Shown piece after piece: positions 1-8,530 of a stretch of DNA of 64,000 nt. Numbering within the stretch: position 1 is the stretch's first letter; each line of letters starts with the position of its first letter. This DNA comes from UBA1127 sp965116355. Its GTDB lineage: Bacteria; Chloroflexota; Dehalococcoidia; Lucifugimonadales; UBA1127. The stretch lies in NCBI GenBank assembly GCA_965116355.1, contig OZ220679.1, positions 1,488,001-1,552,000 of the forward strand, written 5' to 3'. The notes under the pieces were generated by a model. It was not told where the DNA came from. It did not search any database and saw nothing but the letters and a program-made list of their open reading frames with translations. The position numbers and the translations under genes are program-made.

Positions 1-2219
1 ACGGCCCGCGCGATGGCCAGCCCGTCGTACGTGCTCGTCCCGCGCCCGATCTCGTCGAGGATCACCAGCGACTGCGCCGTCGCGTGGTGCAGGATGGCGG
101 CCGTCTCCACCATCTCGACCATGAACGTCGACTGCCCCGTCGCCAGGTCGTCCTGCAGCCCGACGCGCGTGAAGATGCGGTCGACGATGCCCAGCCGCGC
201 CGCGTCCGCCGGCACAAAGCTGCCCACCTGCGCCATGAGCACGATGAGCGCCACCTGCCGGATGTACGTCGATTTGCCCGCCATGTTCGGCCCCGTCAGC
301 ACCATCAGCGCCGCCCCCGGCGCCCCCATCGACGTGTCGTTCGGCACGAAGGCCCCTGCGGGCAGGACGCGCTCGACGACCGGGTGCCGCCCGCCCGCGA
401 TCTCCAGCACGCCGTCGTCCGCGAACTCCGGCCGCGCGTAGCCGTTCCGCGACGCCGCCTCGGCGAGGCATCGGTACACGTCCGCCTGCGCCACCGCCGA
501 CGCCGTCTCCAGGATGCGCGCCGCCTCGTCGGCCACCTGCCGGCACACCTGCCGGAAGATGGCGCTCTCCAGCTCCTCCAGCCGCTCCTCGGCGTTCAGG
601 ATCAGCGCCTCGTACTCCTTCAGCTCCGGCGTGATGAACCGCTCGGCGTTCACCAGCGTCTGCCGCCGGATGTACTCCTCCGGCACCCGCGCGAGGTTCG
701 CGTTCGAGACCTCCAGGTAGTAGCCGAACACCTTGTTGTACCCGACCCGCAGGTTCCCGATGCCCGACCGCTCCCGCTCCTGCCGCTCCAGCCCCGCGAT
801 GTACTCCTTCGCGTCCCGCGACGCCGACCGCAGGTTGTCCAGCTCCGGCGAGAACCCCGGCCGCACGACGCCCCCGTGCCCGATTGCCGTCCCCGCGTCG
901 TCGTTCACGGCCTCCGCGATGACGGCCACGACGTCCTCGCACGGGTGCAGCGACTCCCGCAGCCCCGCGACGGCGTCGCCGCCCTCCTCGAGCAGCGCCA
1001 CCAGCGCGGGCACGGCCTCCAGGCTGCGCCGCAGCGAGACGACCTCGCGGGGCATCGCCGTGCCCGCCGTGACGCGGTTGACCAGCCGCTCCAGGTCGCT
1101 CATGCCGCCCAGCAGCTCTGCCATTCGCTCCCGCCGGATGCCGCTCGCGTGGTGCCACGCGACGGCGTCGAGCCGCCGCTCGAGCTCGCCGCGGTCCAGC
1201 AGCGGCTGCCCCAGCCAGCGACGCAGCAGCCGGCCGCCCATCGGCGTCTTCGTGTAGTCCAGCACGTCCAGCAGGGCCGTCCCGCCGCCGAACCGCCCCG
1301 CGCCGAAGAGCTCCAGGTTCCGGCGCGTCTGCCGGTCCAGCGTCATGTGCCGGTCCGGCGAGTACGTCCGCAGCGAGGTGAGCTGCCCCACCTTCCCCTT
1401 CTGCGTGTCCTGCAGATAGGCCAGCAGCGCCCCCGCCGCCCGCGCGGCCAGCGGCGCGTCCTCGCAGCCGAAGGCCTCCAGTGTGCTCACGCCGAAGTGC
1501 TCCAGCAGCGCCCGCCGCGCCGCCGCCTGCCGGAAGTTCGCGTCCGGCGCGGCCGTCACGGACGGCCCGGCGTCGTCGCCCCGGGGCCGCAGCGCGCCGA
1601 GAATGCTCTCGTCGTCCAGCTCCTCGGGCACCAGCAGCTCGGCGGGGCCGAGACGCTCCAGTTCCAGCGGCAGCGTCAGCAGCGGCATCTGCGCCGTCGC
1701 GAACTCCGCCGTCGTGATGTCCGCGTAGGCCAGCCCGGCGAGGTCGTCCTGCAGCGCGACGGCGGCGATGAAGTTGTTGGCCCGCTCGTCCAGCAGCCCC
1801 GGCTCGACGACCGTCCCCGGCGTGACGATGCGCACCACGTCGCGCTCGACCAGGCCGCCGCCCGCCGTGGGGTCGGTGAGCTGCTCGCAGATGGCCACCT
1901 TGTAGCCGCGCCGGATCAGCCGCGCCAGGTAGCCCTCGAGGGCGTGGGCGGGCACGCCGGCCATCGGTACGCGCTGCCCCTTGCCCATGTCGCGGCCCGT
2001 CAGCACGATGTCGAGCTCCGCCGCCGCCGTCCGCGCGTCCTCGTCGAAGGTCTCGTAGAAGTCGCCCAGCCGGAACAGCACGATGGCGTCCGGGTGGCGA
2101 GCTTTCACCTCCAGGTACTGACGCCGGAGGGGCGTCGCGCCATGTGCGGCCGCGCCGCCGTCGCCGTTGACGGCCGCGGGGGCCTGCTTGCCGCGCTGCT
2201 TGCCGGAAACGCCAGCCAT
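1..2219 (-). CDS. mutS: DNA mismatch repair ATPase MutS, C-terminus cut by window edge
   Basis: MutS binds base mismatches and small loops and, using ATP, recruits the rest of the mismatch repair machinery. The start is the ATG read leftward from 2219 (MAGVSGKQRGKQ). The mismatch-binding motif DFYETF, with the Phe-x-Glu used to probe the mispair, is at about residues 51-56. The Walker A motif TGPNMAGKST is encoded near 271-299. The Walker B/signature stretch DEIGRGTS lies within about 5-75. The window ends just after this, so roughly the last 100-120 residues of a normal ~860-residue MutS are outside; about 740 codons are visible. It is transcribed away from the SRP RNA and rsmA. A separate MutS2 gene lies at 12.9 kb; this one has the mismatch-binding N-terminus and is the true MutS. 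Identification is very secure. Confidence 0.96.
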   Translation of the reverse strand, partial: MAGVSGKQRGKQAPAAVNGDGGAAAHGATPLRRQYLEVKARHPDAIVLFRLGDFYETFDEDARTAAAELDIVLTGRDMGKGQRVPMAGVPAHALEGYLARLIRRGYKVAICEQLTDPTAGGGLVERDVVRIVTPGTVVEPGLLDERANNFIAAVALQDDLAGLAYADITTAEFATAQMPLLTLPLELERLGPAELLVPEELDDESILGALRPRGDDAGPSVTAAPDANFRQAAARRALLEHFGVSTLEAFGCEDAPLAARAAGALLAYLQDTQKGKVGQLTSLRTYSPDRHMTLDRQTRRNLELFGAGRFGGGTALLDVLDYTKTPMGGRLLRRWLGQPLLDRGELERRLDAVAWHHASGIRRERMAELLGGMSDLERLVNRVTAGTAMPREVVSLRRSLEAVPALVALLEEGGDAVAGLRESLHPCEDVVAVIAEAVNDDAGTAIGHGGVVRPGFSPELDNLRSASRDAKEYIAGLERQERERSGIGNLRVGYNKVFGYYLEVSNANLARVPEEYIRRQTLVNAERFITPELKEYEALILNAEERLEELESAIFRQVCRQVADEAARILETASAVAQADVYRCLAEAASRNGYARPEFADDGVLEIAGGRHPVVERVLPAGAFVPNDTSMGAPGAALMVLTGPNMAGKSTYIRQVALIVLMAQVGSFVPADAARLGIVDRIFTRVGLQDDLATGQSTFMVEMVETAAILHHATAQSLVILDEIGRGTSTYDGLAIARA

Positions 2220-2497
2220 GGAAGACCTGCACGTCCTGTTGAGGGGATTGCCTGCATGATACCCCGCGCAACCCCCCGGATTCCATGCGCCCGCCCCCGT
2301 CCTTCCGCCATTGCCGCGAGGACTGCCGGACGCCGGCGGGGGCTGACACCGGCCATTTGACACCCCCCAACCGCCGCCATACGATTGAGTTGGCCGTGCT
2401 AGATGGGGAGCTGGCGGTGCCTTGTACCCGCAATCCGCCACAGCGGGGTTGAATTCCTCCCCAAGGTCTGGCCTAGCGGCCTCTGCTCGTTCGGAGC

Positions 2498-2612
2498 GGC
2501 GTCGAGGGCTGGGACCCGCGCGACGGACGCCCGTGAACCCCGCCAGGCCCGGAAGGGAGCAACGGTAAGCGGAAACGCCGGGCGCCGCGGGGCCACCTGG
2601 TCTGAGTTGCGA
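2498..2612 (+). ncRNA. ffs: Small signal recognition particle RNA (4.5S-type)
   Basis: The conserved SRP RNA domain IV is visible at about 2541-2565: CCAGGCCCGGAAGGGAGCA followed by ACGGTAAGC. This is the apical GGAA tetraloop and the asymmetric loop that binds the Ffh M domain. Flanking arms pair: CCCGCG (2515-2520) with CGCGGG (2586-2591), and GGACGCCCG (2525-2533) with CGGGCGCC (2579-2586). This makes the usual single long hairpin of about 100 nt, with no Alu domain. The RNA works with Ffh and FtsY in co-translational membrane targeting. The exact ends are estimates. Its presence rules out the long in-frame upstream extension of the rsmA reading frame. Confidence 0.88.
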
Positions 2613-2723
2613 AGGCGGGTACGCCGAGGGGTCCACGATCGACGGGAGGTGCACGGTCTTCCATTCAACTCTCCACCTCGTGCCGTGGGAGTCGACATGA
2701 GCCTTCCCGCGCGTCCAACCGCT

Positions 2724-2770
2724 CGCCCTGACCGCGTCCTGAGCTTGCCGAAGGAGCTTGTCGAAGGGCG
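2724..2770. repeat. Family A short inverted repeat, copy 1
   Basis: A composite copy, CGCCCTGACC...CTGAGCTTGCCGAAGG...TTGTCGAAGGGCG, with complementary ends CGCCCT/AGGGCG. It lies between the SRP RNA and rsmA. Near-identical copies recur at 4920, 15459, 35751, 54236, 61141 and 63101 among other places. Confidence 0.8.
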
Positions 2771-2792
2771 TTCGCGCGACGCGGCTGCCCCG

Positions 2793-3632
2793 ATGCCCAC
2801 CGCCGCCGGCCGCGTGCTCGGCGGCCTTGGCCTGCAGCCCCGAAAGGGCCTCGGCCAGCACTTCCTCGTCGCGCCCGCCGTCCTCGAGCGCATCGCAGAC
2901 GCCGCCGGCGTCGGTCCCGCCGACACCGTCGTGGAGGTCGGCCCCGGCCTCGGCGCGCTGACGGAGGTGCTCGCGCGCCGAGCCCGGCGCGTCGTCGCGC
3001 TGGAGCTCGACGGCGCCCTGTGCGAGGCGCTGCGCGCGCACTTCGCTGACCGCCCGAACGTCAGCATCGTCCACGCCGACGCCCTCAACGTCCCCCTCGA
3101 CGATGTCGTCCCGACGGGCGAGCCGTACGAGATGGTTGGCAATCTCCCCTACTACGCCGCCACCGCCATCATCCGCCGCTTCCTGGAGGCCGAGCACAAG
3201 CCGGACGTTGTCGTCGCGACGGTGCAGCGCGAGGTCGCGCAGGGCATGGCGGCGCCGGAGGGAAAGCGAGGCCTGCTGGGCGTCGCCACGCAGTTCTACG
3301 GCGCCCCCGGCATCGCCTTCACCGTGCGCCCCGGCTCCTTCCACCCGCCGCCGAAGGTGACCTCGGCCGTCGTCCGCATCGACGTCCACGCCGCGCCCCC
3401 CGTCGACGTGCCCTCGGAGGCCGCCTTCTTCGCGCTGGTGCGGGCCGGGTTCGCCGCGCCGAGGAAGCAGCTCCGTGGCGGCCTCGCGCACGCGCTCCGG
3501 CTCCCCCCGGCGGAGGTCGAGCGCGCGCTGGCCGCGTGCGGCGTCGACCCCGCGCGGCGTGCGGAGACGCTCTCGATGCGCGAGTGGGCGGCCCTCTGTC
3601 GCGCCGGAACGGAGGCCGGATGGAGCCTCTGA
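2793..3632 (+). CDS. rsmA: 16S rRNA (adenine1518/1519-N6)-dimethyltransferase RsmA/KsgA
   Basis: This enzyme dimethylates two adjacent adenines in helix 45 of 16S rRNA late in 30S assembly, using S-adenosylmethionine. The chosen ATG at 2793 gives MPTAAGRVLGGLGL and 279 residues, normal for the family. The typical N-terminal GQHFL motif is at about residue 21, the SAM-binding VVEVGPGLGALT follows, and the catalytic NLPYY motif is at about residue 116. The frame stays open upstream to 2403, but that stretch runs through a family A repeat and the SRP RNA, so it is not coding. The last 13 nt overlap ispE, which suggests translational coupling. rsmA-ispE adjacency is common in bacteria. Confidence 0.95.
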   Translation: MPTAAGRVLGGLGLQPRKGLGQHFLVAPAVLERIADAAGVGPADTVVEVGPGLGALTEVLARRARRVVALELDGALCEALRAHFADRPNVSIVHADALNVPLDDVVPTGEPYEMVGNLPYYAATAIIRRFLEAEHKPDVVVATVQREVAQGMAAPEGKRGLLGVATQFYGAPGIAFTVRPGSFHPPPKVTSAVVRIDVHAAPPVDVPSEAAFFALVRAGFAAPRKQLRGGLAHALRLPPAEVERALAACGVDPARRAETLSMREWAALCRAGTEAGWSL

Positions 3633-4486
3633 GCCGGCGGGCCTACGCCAAGCTCAACCTCGGCCTGGAGGTCGTCGGCCGCCGGGACGACGGCTACCAC
3701 GACATCGTGACCGTTTTCCAGACCGTCTCGCTGTACGACACCCTGACGGCGTCGCCCGCCGCCGAGTTCTCCATCCGCTGCAAGAACCCGGCCCTCACCG
3801 GCCGCCACAACCTCGTCTGGCAGGCCGCCGAGCTGCTGCGCGAGGGCTCCGGCTCCGAGCAGGGCGCGGCCATCGGCCTCGTAAAGTCGATCCCCGTCTC
3901 CGCCGGCCTCGGCGGCGGCAGCAGCGACGCCGCGTCGGCGCTGGCGCTGCTCGACCGGCTGTGGGGGCTCGACTGGCCCGAGGAGCGGCTGGCCGAGGCC
4001 GCCGGACGCCTTGGCTCCGATGTGCCCTTCTTCCTGCGCGGCGGCGCGGCCCTCGCCCGGGGCCGCGGCGAGGTGCTGGACCCCCTGCCGACGCCGCCCG
4101 ACCAGTGGTTCCTGCTGCTGATGCCCAACATCCGCTTGCCCGGCAAGACGCCCGCCCTCTACCGCCGCCTGCGCAACGCCGACTTCTCCGACGGCTCGAC
4201 CACGGAGGCGCTGGCCGAGTCGATGCGGGCCGGCGCGCCGCTGGAGGAGGCCGGCATGGTCAACACCTTCGAGCGGGCCGCCGGCGAGACCTTTCCGGGG
4301 CTGGAGCGCTTCCGCACGGCGCTGGAGCTGGCGGCCGGCCACCCCGCGCACCTCTCCGGCAGCGGCCCCAGCCTCTTCGCCCGCGCCGACGGCAACGAGG
4401 CCGGCCTCGAGGCGCTGGAGGAGCTGCGGCGGCAGGGCTTCAACGCCTCCCTCGTTCGCGCCGTCGACGGCGGGGAGAAGGCGTGA
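3620..4486 (+). CDS. ispE: 4-diphosphocytidyl-2-C-methyl-D-erythritol kinase IspE
   Basis: IspE is a GHMP-family kinase that phosphorylates the 2-hydroxyl of 4-diphosphocytidyl-2-C-methylerythritol in the non-mevalonate (MEP) isoprenoid pathway. The start ATG at 3620 (MEPLSRRAYAKLNLGLEV) overlaps the end of rsmA. The AYAKLNLGLEV strand with the conserved Lys and Asn is at the N-terminus. The glycine-rich ATP loop PVSAGLGGGSSDAASAL is at about residues 92-108, and a C-terminal GHMP motif LSGSGPSLFA is present. At 288 residues it is standard length. It ends in TGATG, shared with the next gene. The organism therefore likely makes isoprenoids by the MEP pathway. Confidence 0.95.
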   Translation: MEPLSRRAYAKLNLGLEVVGRRDDGYHDIVTVFQTVSLYDTLTASPAAEFSIRCKNPALTGRHNLVWQAAELLREGSGSEQGAAIGLVKSIPVSAGLGGGSSDAASALALLDRLWGLDWPEERLAEAAGRLGSDVPFFLRGGAALARGRGEVLDPLPTPPDQWFLLLMPNIRLPGKTPALYRRLRNADFSDGSTTEALAESMRAGAPLEEAGMVNTFERAAGETFPGLERFRTALELAAGHPAHLSGSGPSLFARADGNEAGLEALEELRRQGFNASLVRAVDGGEKA

Positions 4487-4902
4487 TGCACCCGTTACTC
4501 GCTGGCGTCATCAGCGGCGCGATCATGGGCCTCGGCTTTGACGTGCTCACCATCATGGCCGTGCGCCGCCTCCGAGGCGACGACGCGCCCGAGTGGCTGC
4601 AGGCCGCCCTGCGCCAGCAGACCTTCTTCAAGCTCGTCGCGCCCATGGCCCTCTTCACGCACTCGGCGTGGACGCTCGCGGGCCTCGGCGCCGGCGCCGT
4701 CTACTGGCTCCTGGAGGGCGACGGCCGTGCGAGCGGCCTCGGCAGCCCCTTCCTCTGGTACACCCTCGCCGTCCTCGCCCTCGCCGCCGTCTACCTCCTC
4801 GCGACGGTGGCGGCCGGCGGTCGCGTCCGAGGCTGGATGCTCCCCTCCCCCGTCCTCTTCGCCGTCACATTCGGCTGGCTGCTGCCCAACCTCGCCGGAT
4901 AG
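4486..4902 (+). CDS. Small hypothetical integral membrane protein
   Basis: A 138-residue protein whose ATG overlaps the ispE stop by one base (TGATG), so it is translated in the same operon. It shows about four hydrophobic segments: LLAGVISGAIMGLGFDVL near the start, FFKLVAPMALFTHSAWTLAGL, LWYTLAVLALAAVYLLATV, and VLFAVTFGWLLPNLAG at the end. I do not recognise a family and see no catalytic motif. Its position suggests only co-expression with rsmA and ispE. A family A repeat follows immediately. Confidence 0.75.
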   Translation: MHPLLAGVISGAIMGLGFDVLTIMAVRRLRGDDAPEWLQAALRQQTFFKLVAPMALFTHSAWTLAGLGAGAVYWLLEGDGRASGLGSPFLWYTLAVLALAAVYLLATVAAGGRVRGWMLPSPVLFAVTFGWLLPNLAG

Positions 4903-4919
4903 CCTTCCCCGAGGCCGCC

Positions 4920-4967
4920 CGCCCTGACCGCGTCCTGAGCTAGCCGAAGGAGCCTGTCGAAGGGCGG
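4920..4967. repeat. Family A short inverted repeat, copy 2
   Basis: CGCCCTGACCGCGTCCTGAG...GTCGAAGGGCG, nearly identical to the copy before rsmA. It lies 18 nt after the membrane-protein gene. The 160 nt between it and aspS hold the leader of aspS and no other recognisable element. Confidence 0.8.
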
Positions 4968-5130
4968 ACGCGCCGGACATTGCAGTGGACATACGCCACG
5001 TCAATGTCTCAAAATGGTAGCTACGTCGCTATTTGTCAGGAATTGGACATTGTCGCGTGACCATGTCCATCTTCGCAGCACGATTCCCACACTTGTGGCT
5101 GCGTCGCACCATGCGCAGAAGGGAGCCCTC

Positions 5131-6921
5131 ATGCTCAAGGACAGGGACTGCGGGTCCTTGCGGGCCGCCGACGCCGGCAGCGCCGTCGCGCTGGCCGGCT
5201 GGGTCGACCGCCGCCGCGACCACGGCAGGCTGATCTTCATCGACCTCCGTGACCGCAGCGGCGTCGTGCAGGTCGTCATCAACCCCGAGTCCATCGAGTC
5301 GCCCTACGAGGACGCCGAGCGCGTCCGCGGCGAGTGGGTCCTGCGCGTCGAGGGCGAGGTCTCCCCGCGTCCGTCCGGCACCGTGAACGAGAACCTCGCC
5401 ACCGGCGAGGTGGAGGTCGCCGTCCGCTCCCTGCAGGTGCTCAACGCCTCCTCGCCGCCGCCCTTCTACATCAATGAGGACAGCGACGTCGACGAGCAGC
5501 TCCGCATGCGCCACCGCCACCTCTACCTGCGCCGCCGACGCATGCAGTCCAACATCGTCCTGCGCCACCGCATCGTGAAGCACATCCGGGACTTCCTGGA
5601 CGAGCGCGGCTTCCTGGAGATTGAGACGCCCATCCTCATCAAGAGCACGCCGGAGGGCGCGCGCGACTACCTGGTCCCCAGCCGCGTGCACCCGGGCAGC
5701 TTCTACGCCCTCCCCCAGTCGCCCCAGCAGCTCAAGCAGCTCCTGATGGTCGCCGGCTTCGAGCGCTACTTCCAGATCGCCCGCTGCTTCCGCGACGAGG
5801 ACCTCCGCGCCGACCGCCAGCCCGAGTTCACCCAGCTCGACCTCGAGATGAGCTTCGTCGAGCGCGAGGACATCCTGGACCTCATCGAGGAGCTGTACGC
5901 GACCATGGCCGAGAAGCTGGTGCCGGAGAAGACCGTCCAGCGCCCCTTCCCGCGCCTCGCCTACGCCGACGCCATGGCCCGCTACGGCAGCGACAAGCCC
6001 GACCTCCGCTTTGGCCTGGAGTTGCACGACGTGGCCGGGACCGTCGAGAAGAGCGAGTTTCAGGTCTTCCGCAACGCGCTCGCCGAGGGCGGTCTCGTGA
6101 AGGGCTTCGCTGCGCCGGGGCTCGCATCGCTGCCGAGGCGGCAGGTGGACGAGCTGACGGAGCTGGCCCGCAGCCGCGGCGCCCGCGGCCTCGTCACCAT
6201 CGCCCTGGACGGCGACTGGACGGACCCGGACGACCTGCAGGCCGAGCAGATACGCTCGCAGGTCACGCGCTTCTTCCCCGTCGAGCTCATGCGAGAGCTC
6301 GCCCGGACGCTGGACGCGAAGGGCGGCGACATGATGCTGCTCGTCGGCGGGCCGGGCGCCGTCGTCTACAACGCCCTCGGCGAGCTGCGCGTCGAGGTGG
6401 CCCGCCGCTGCGAGCTGGCCGACCCCGGCGTCCTCGCCTACGCCTTCGTCGTCGACTTCCCCCTCTTCGGCTGGGACGACCAGGGCGAGCGGTGGGACTC
6501 GGTGCACCACCCCTTCACGTCGGCCAAACCGGAGGACGCGCCGCTGCTGGACACCGACCCGGGCGCGGCCAGCGCGCAGGCGTACGACCTGGTCTGCAAC
6601 GGCTACGAGATGGGCGGCGGCAGCATCCGCATCCACACGCGGGAGATGCAGGAGAAGGTCTTCGGGCTGCTGGGCTTCTCGAAGGAGAGCATGGACGAGC
6701 GCTTCGGGCACCTGCTGTCGGCGCTGGAGTCGGGCGCGCCGCCCCACGGCGGCATCGCCATGGGCATAGACCGCGTCGCCATGCTGCTGGCGGGCGAGGA
6801 CAACCTGCGGGAGGTCATCGCCTTCCCCAAGACCCAGACCGCCTCGGACCTCCTCTTCAACGCCCCCTCGGAGGTGGAGCAGTCCCAGTTGGACGAGCTC
6901 CATCTCCGCGTGACGGAGTAG
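5131..6921 (+). CDS. aspS: Aspartyl-tRNA synthetase
   Basis: A class II synthetase that charges tRNA-Asp. The ATG at 5131 is preceded by the ribosome-binding sequence GAAGGGAG. The upstream frame is open only by chance. The 596-residue length fits the bacterial type. An N-terminal OB-fold anticodon-binding domain contains LAGWVDRRRDHGRLIFIDLRD. Motif 2 (FRDEDLRADRQPEFTQLD) is at about residue 220, the bacterial insertion domain is between about 290 and 420, and motif 3 (GIAMGIDRVAMLL) is at about residue 540. Whether it also charges tRNA-Asn cannot be told from the sequence here. The upstream gap does not show a T-box, unlike ileS and trpS in this window. Confidence 0.96.
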   Translation: MLKDRDCGSLRAADAGSAVALAGWVDRRRDHGRLIFIDLRDRSGVVQVVINPESIESPYEDAERVRGEWVLRVEGEVSPRPSGTVNENLATGEVEVAVRSLQVLNASSPPPFYINEDSDVDEQLRMRHRHLYLRRRRMQSNIVLRHRIVKHIRDFLDERGFLEIETPILIKSTPEGARDYLVPSRVHPGSFYALPQSPQQLKQLLMVAGFERYFQIARCFRDEDLRADRQPEFTQLDLEMSFVEREDILDLIEELYATMAEKLVPEKTVQRPFPRLAYADAMARYGSDKPDLRFGLELHDVAGTVEKSEFQVFRNALAEGGLVKGFAAPGLASLPRRQVDELTELARSRGARGLVTIALDGDWTDPDDLQAEQIRSQVTRFFPVELMRELARTLDAKGGDMMLLVGGPGAVVYNALGELRVEVARRCELADPGVLAYAFVVDFPLFGWDDQGERWDSVHHPFTSAKPEDAPLLDTDPGAASAQAYDLVCNGYEMGGGSIRIHTREMQEKVFGLLGFSKESMDERFGHLLSALESGAPPHGGIAMGIDRVAMLLAGEDNLREVIAFPKTQTASDLLFNAPSEVEQSQLDELHLRVTE

Positions 6922-6959
6922 GGGGCCGAGACTAGCGACAGGGAGCGAGAACGCGGGGC

Positions 6960-8369
6960 CTACTCCGGGCAGAACGGCCAGTTGCCCAAGTGGACCCTTC
7001 TGCTCAGACTCTTTCGTAAGCTATGAGGTACGCAACCACTCAACTGGTTTCCGGAAAGGGCAAGCCATTCCAGGTTGGTGAGGTTGCCCAACTCGTGTGG
7101 AATCTCTCCGATCAGGTTGTTGTCATGGAGACCGAGCGACTTCAAGTTGGTGAGGTTACCCAGCTCCGGCGGAATCTCCCCGCTCAATTGGTTGTCAGAC
7201 AATCCCAGATACTCGAGGTTGGCGAGGCTGCCTAACTGTGCCGGAATCTCCCCGCTCAACTGATTCCTGACGAGTTCCAGCGAGGTCAGGCTGGCAAGGT
7301 TCCCAAATGTGGAGGGGATGCTTCCACTAAGCTGATTACTGGCGAAGCTAAGCCTCTCCAGGCTGGCAAGGTTGCCCAACGCAGGCGGGATCTCTCCCCT
7401 CAATTGGTTCACGTGGAGGTGTAGCCGTTTCAGGTTGACAAGGTTGCCCAATTCCTCCGGAAGGTTCCCGCTCAGCTGATTCCAGCTCATCCCTAGGTAC
7501 CTGAGGTTCGACAGCTTCCCCAATTCCGGCGGAATCGGCCCGCTTATTTGGTTCTCGAAGAGAATGAGAGACCGCAGGTTTGCGAGGTTCCCCAATTCCG
7601 GCGGAATCTCGTGGATCAATTGATTACGATACATGTACAGCGTCTGCAAGTTGCCGAGGTTGCCCAACTCTGGAGGTATTCTCCCGCTTAGCTGGTTGTC
7701 ATTCAGGGAAAGTACGCGCAGATTTGCCAGTTGTCCCAACTCTTTCGGAATGCTGGTGGTGAATTGGTTGTAATCAAGCATCAAGCGCGTAAGGTTGGCG
7801 AGGTCACCCAACCCCGGCGGGATCCTTCCCCGCAACTGGTTTTCGCCAAGATCCAGCGCCGTCAGGTGCGGCAGCCCCCCGGCTTCCGGCGGCAGTTGTC
7901 CTTTAAGCCCATTGGACGACAAGTCCAGTTCCGTCACAGCGCAGTCGTCGTCCGCCGTCACGCCGTACCAGTCGTCGAGGGGCGCGTCGCTCAGCCAGCC
8001 GTCGCTGCGTGACCAGTTCAGCCCGCCGGTGGCGTTGTAGATGGCGACGAGCGCCTCCCGATTCGACACGCAGACGATCACCGTTGGCACAGCCGTAGGA
8101 TCGAGTGCGAAGGCCGTCGGAACGGGCGTCGGCGCTGGCGAGGGCACTGGGGTCGCCACTCCCGGGAACAGCGTTTCCGGCGTGGGCACGGCTGCGGCCG
8201 TCGGGGCGGGCGTGACCGTGGCCTCCGCCGCCGGTGTGGCCGTGATGTCTGGCGGCTCCGGTTCCGGGCCGCAGCCGCCGAGCACGACGGCCGTCAGCAG
8301 CGCAAGGGGGAGCGCCGCCCAAGCCATTCGGCGCCGAGCATAGGGGCGCCGTTCTGTCGTCGTCCGCAT
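6960..8369 (-). CDS. Leucine-rich-repeat lipoprotein with plant-type LRRs
   Basis: Starting at the ATG at 8369 (GGAG eight bases upstream; a TTG four codons earlier is possible), the product is 469 residues. A basic n-region is followed by a hydrophobic segment and the lipobox LGGC (Cys at about residue 33), so it is predicted to be a lipid-anchored surface protein. A Pro/Thr/Ala-rich linker of about 60 residues follows. Then a short cap domain with two cysteines leads into about 13 repeats of 24 residues of the form LGNLxNLxxLxLxxNQLSGxIPPE. This xxIPxxLGNL pattern is the plant-specific LRR class. A Cys pair near the end caps the array. The likely role is extracellular protein or ligand binding; no enzyme domain is visible. 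Confidence 0.88.
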   Translation of the reverse strand: MRTTTERRPYARRRMAWAALPLALLTAVVLGGCGPEPEPPDITATPAAEATVTPAPTAAAVPTPETLFPGVATPVPSPAPTPVPTAFALDPTAVPTVIVCVSNREALVAIYNATGGLNWSRSDGWLSDAPLDDWYGVTADDDCAVTELDLSSNGLKGQLPPEAGGLPHLTALDLGENQLRGRIPPGLGDLANLTRLMLDYNQFTTSIPKELGQLANLRVLSLNDNQLSGRIPPELGNLGNLQTLYMYRNQLIHEIPPELGNLANLRSLILFENQISGPIPPELGKLSNLRYLGMSWNQLSGNLPEELGNLVNLKRLHLHVNQLRGEIPPALGNLASLERLSFASNQLSGSIPSTFGNLASLTSLELVRNQLSGEIPAQLGSLANLEYLGLSDNQLSGEIPPELGNLTNLKSLGLHDNNLIGEIPHELGNLTNLEWLALSGNQLSGCVPHSLRKSLSRRVHLGNWPFCPE

Positions 8370-8517
8370 AGCAGGCTCCAATTGCCGTTAGGGGGACGCG
8401 CACTCGGCGCGCCGGGTTCCCGGACTTGAGCAGGGGCACGGCCAGCGGAAGGTAGCACAGGTGGAGAGGTTCCGTCTAAACACCCCGGCTTTCCCATCCA
8501 CTCACCCTCTTCCTCGC

Positions 8518-8530
8518 TATACTATGCGCC
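8518..8530 (+). promoter_or_regulatory. -10 box set for leaderless transcription of the HNH gene
   Basis: TATACT at 8518-8523 is separated from the ATG at 8531 by only 7 nt. Transcription would therefore begin at or next to the A of the start codon. There is no room for a Shine-Dalgarno sequence. Confidence 0.55.

Noticed and set aside
84..2360. Long plus-strand open frame opposite mutS
   Set aside because: Arg/His/Pro-rich translation with no domain; a GC-driven shadow of mutS on the other strand. The same holds for the long frames opposite aspS, ileS, the polyketide synthase and mutS2.
2403..2792. N-terminal extension of RsmA
   Set aside because: It passes through the SRP RNA and a dispersed repeat; the conserved protein begins at about 2793.
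4903..5130. T-box before aspS
   Set aside because: The GGGTGGxACCGCG core and a terminator hairpin are absent, in contrast to ileS and trpS.
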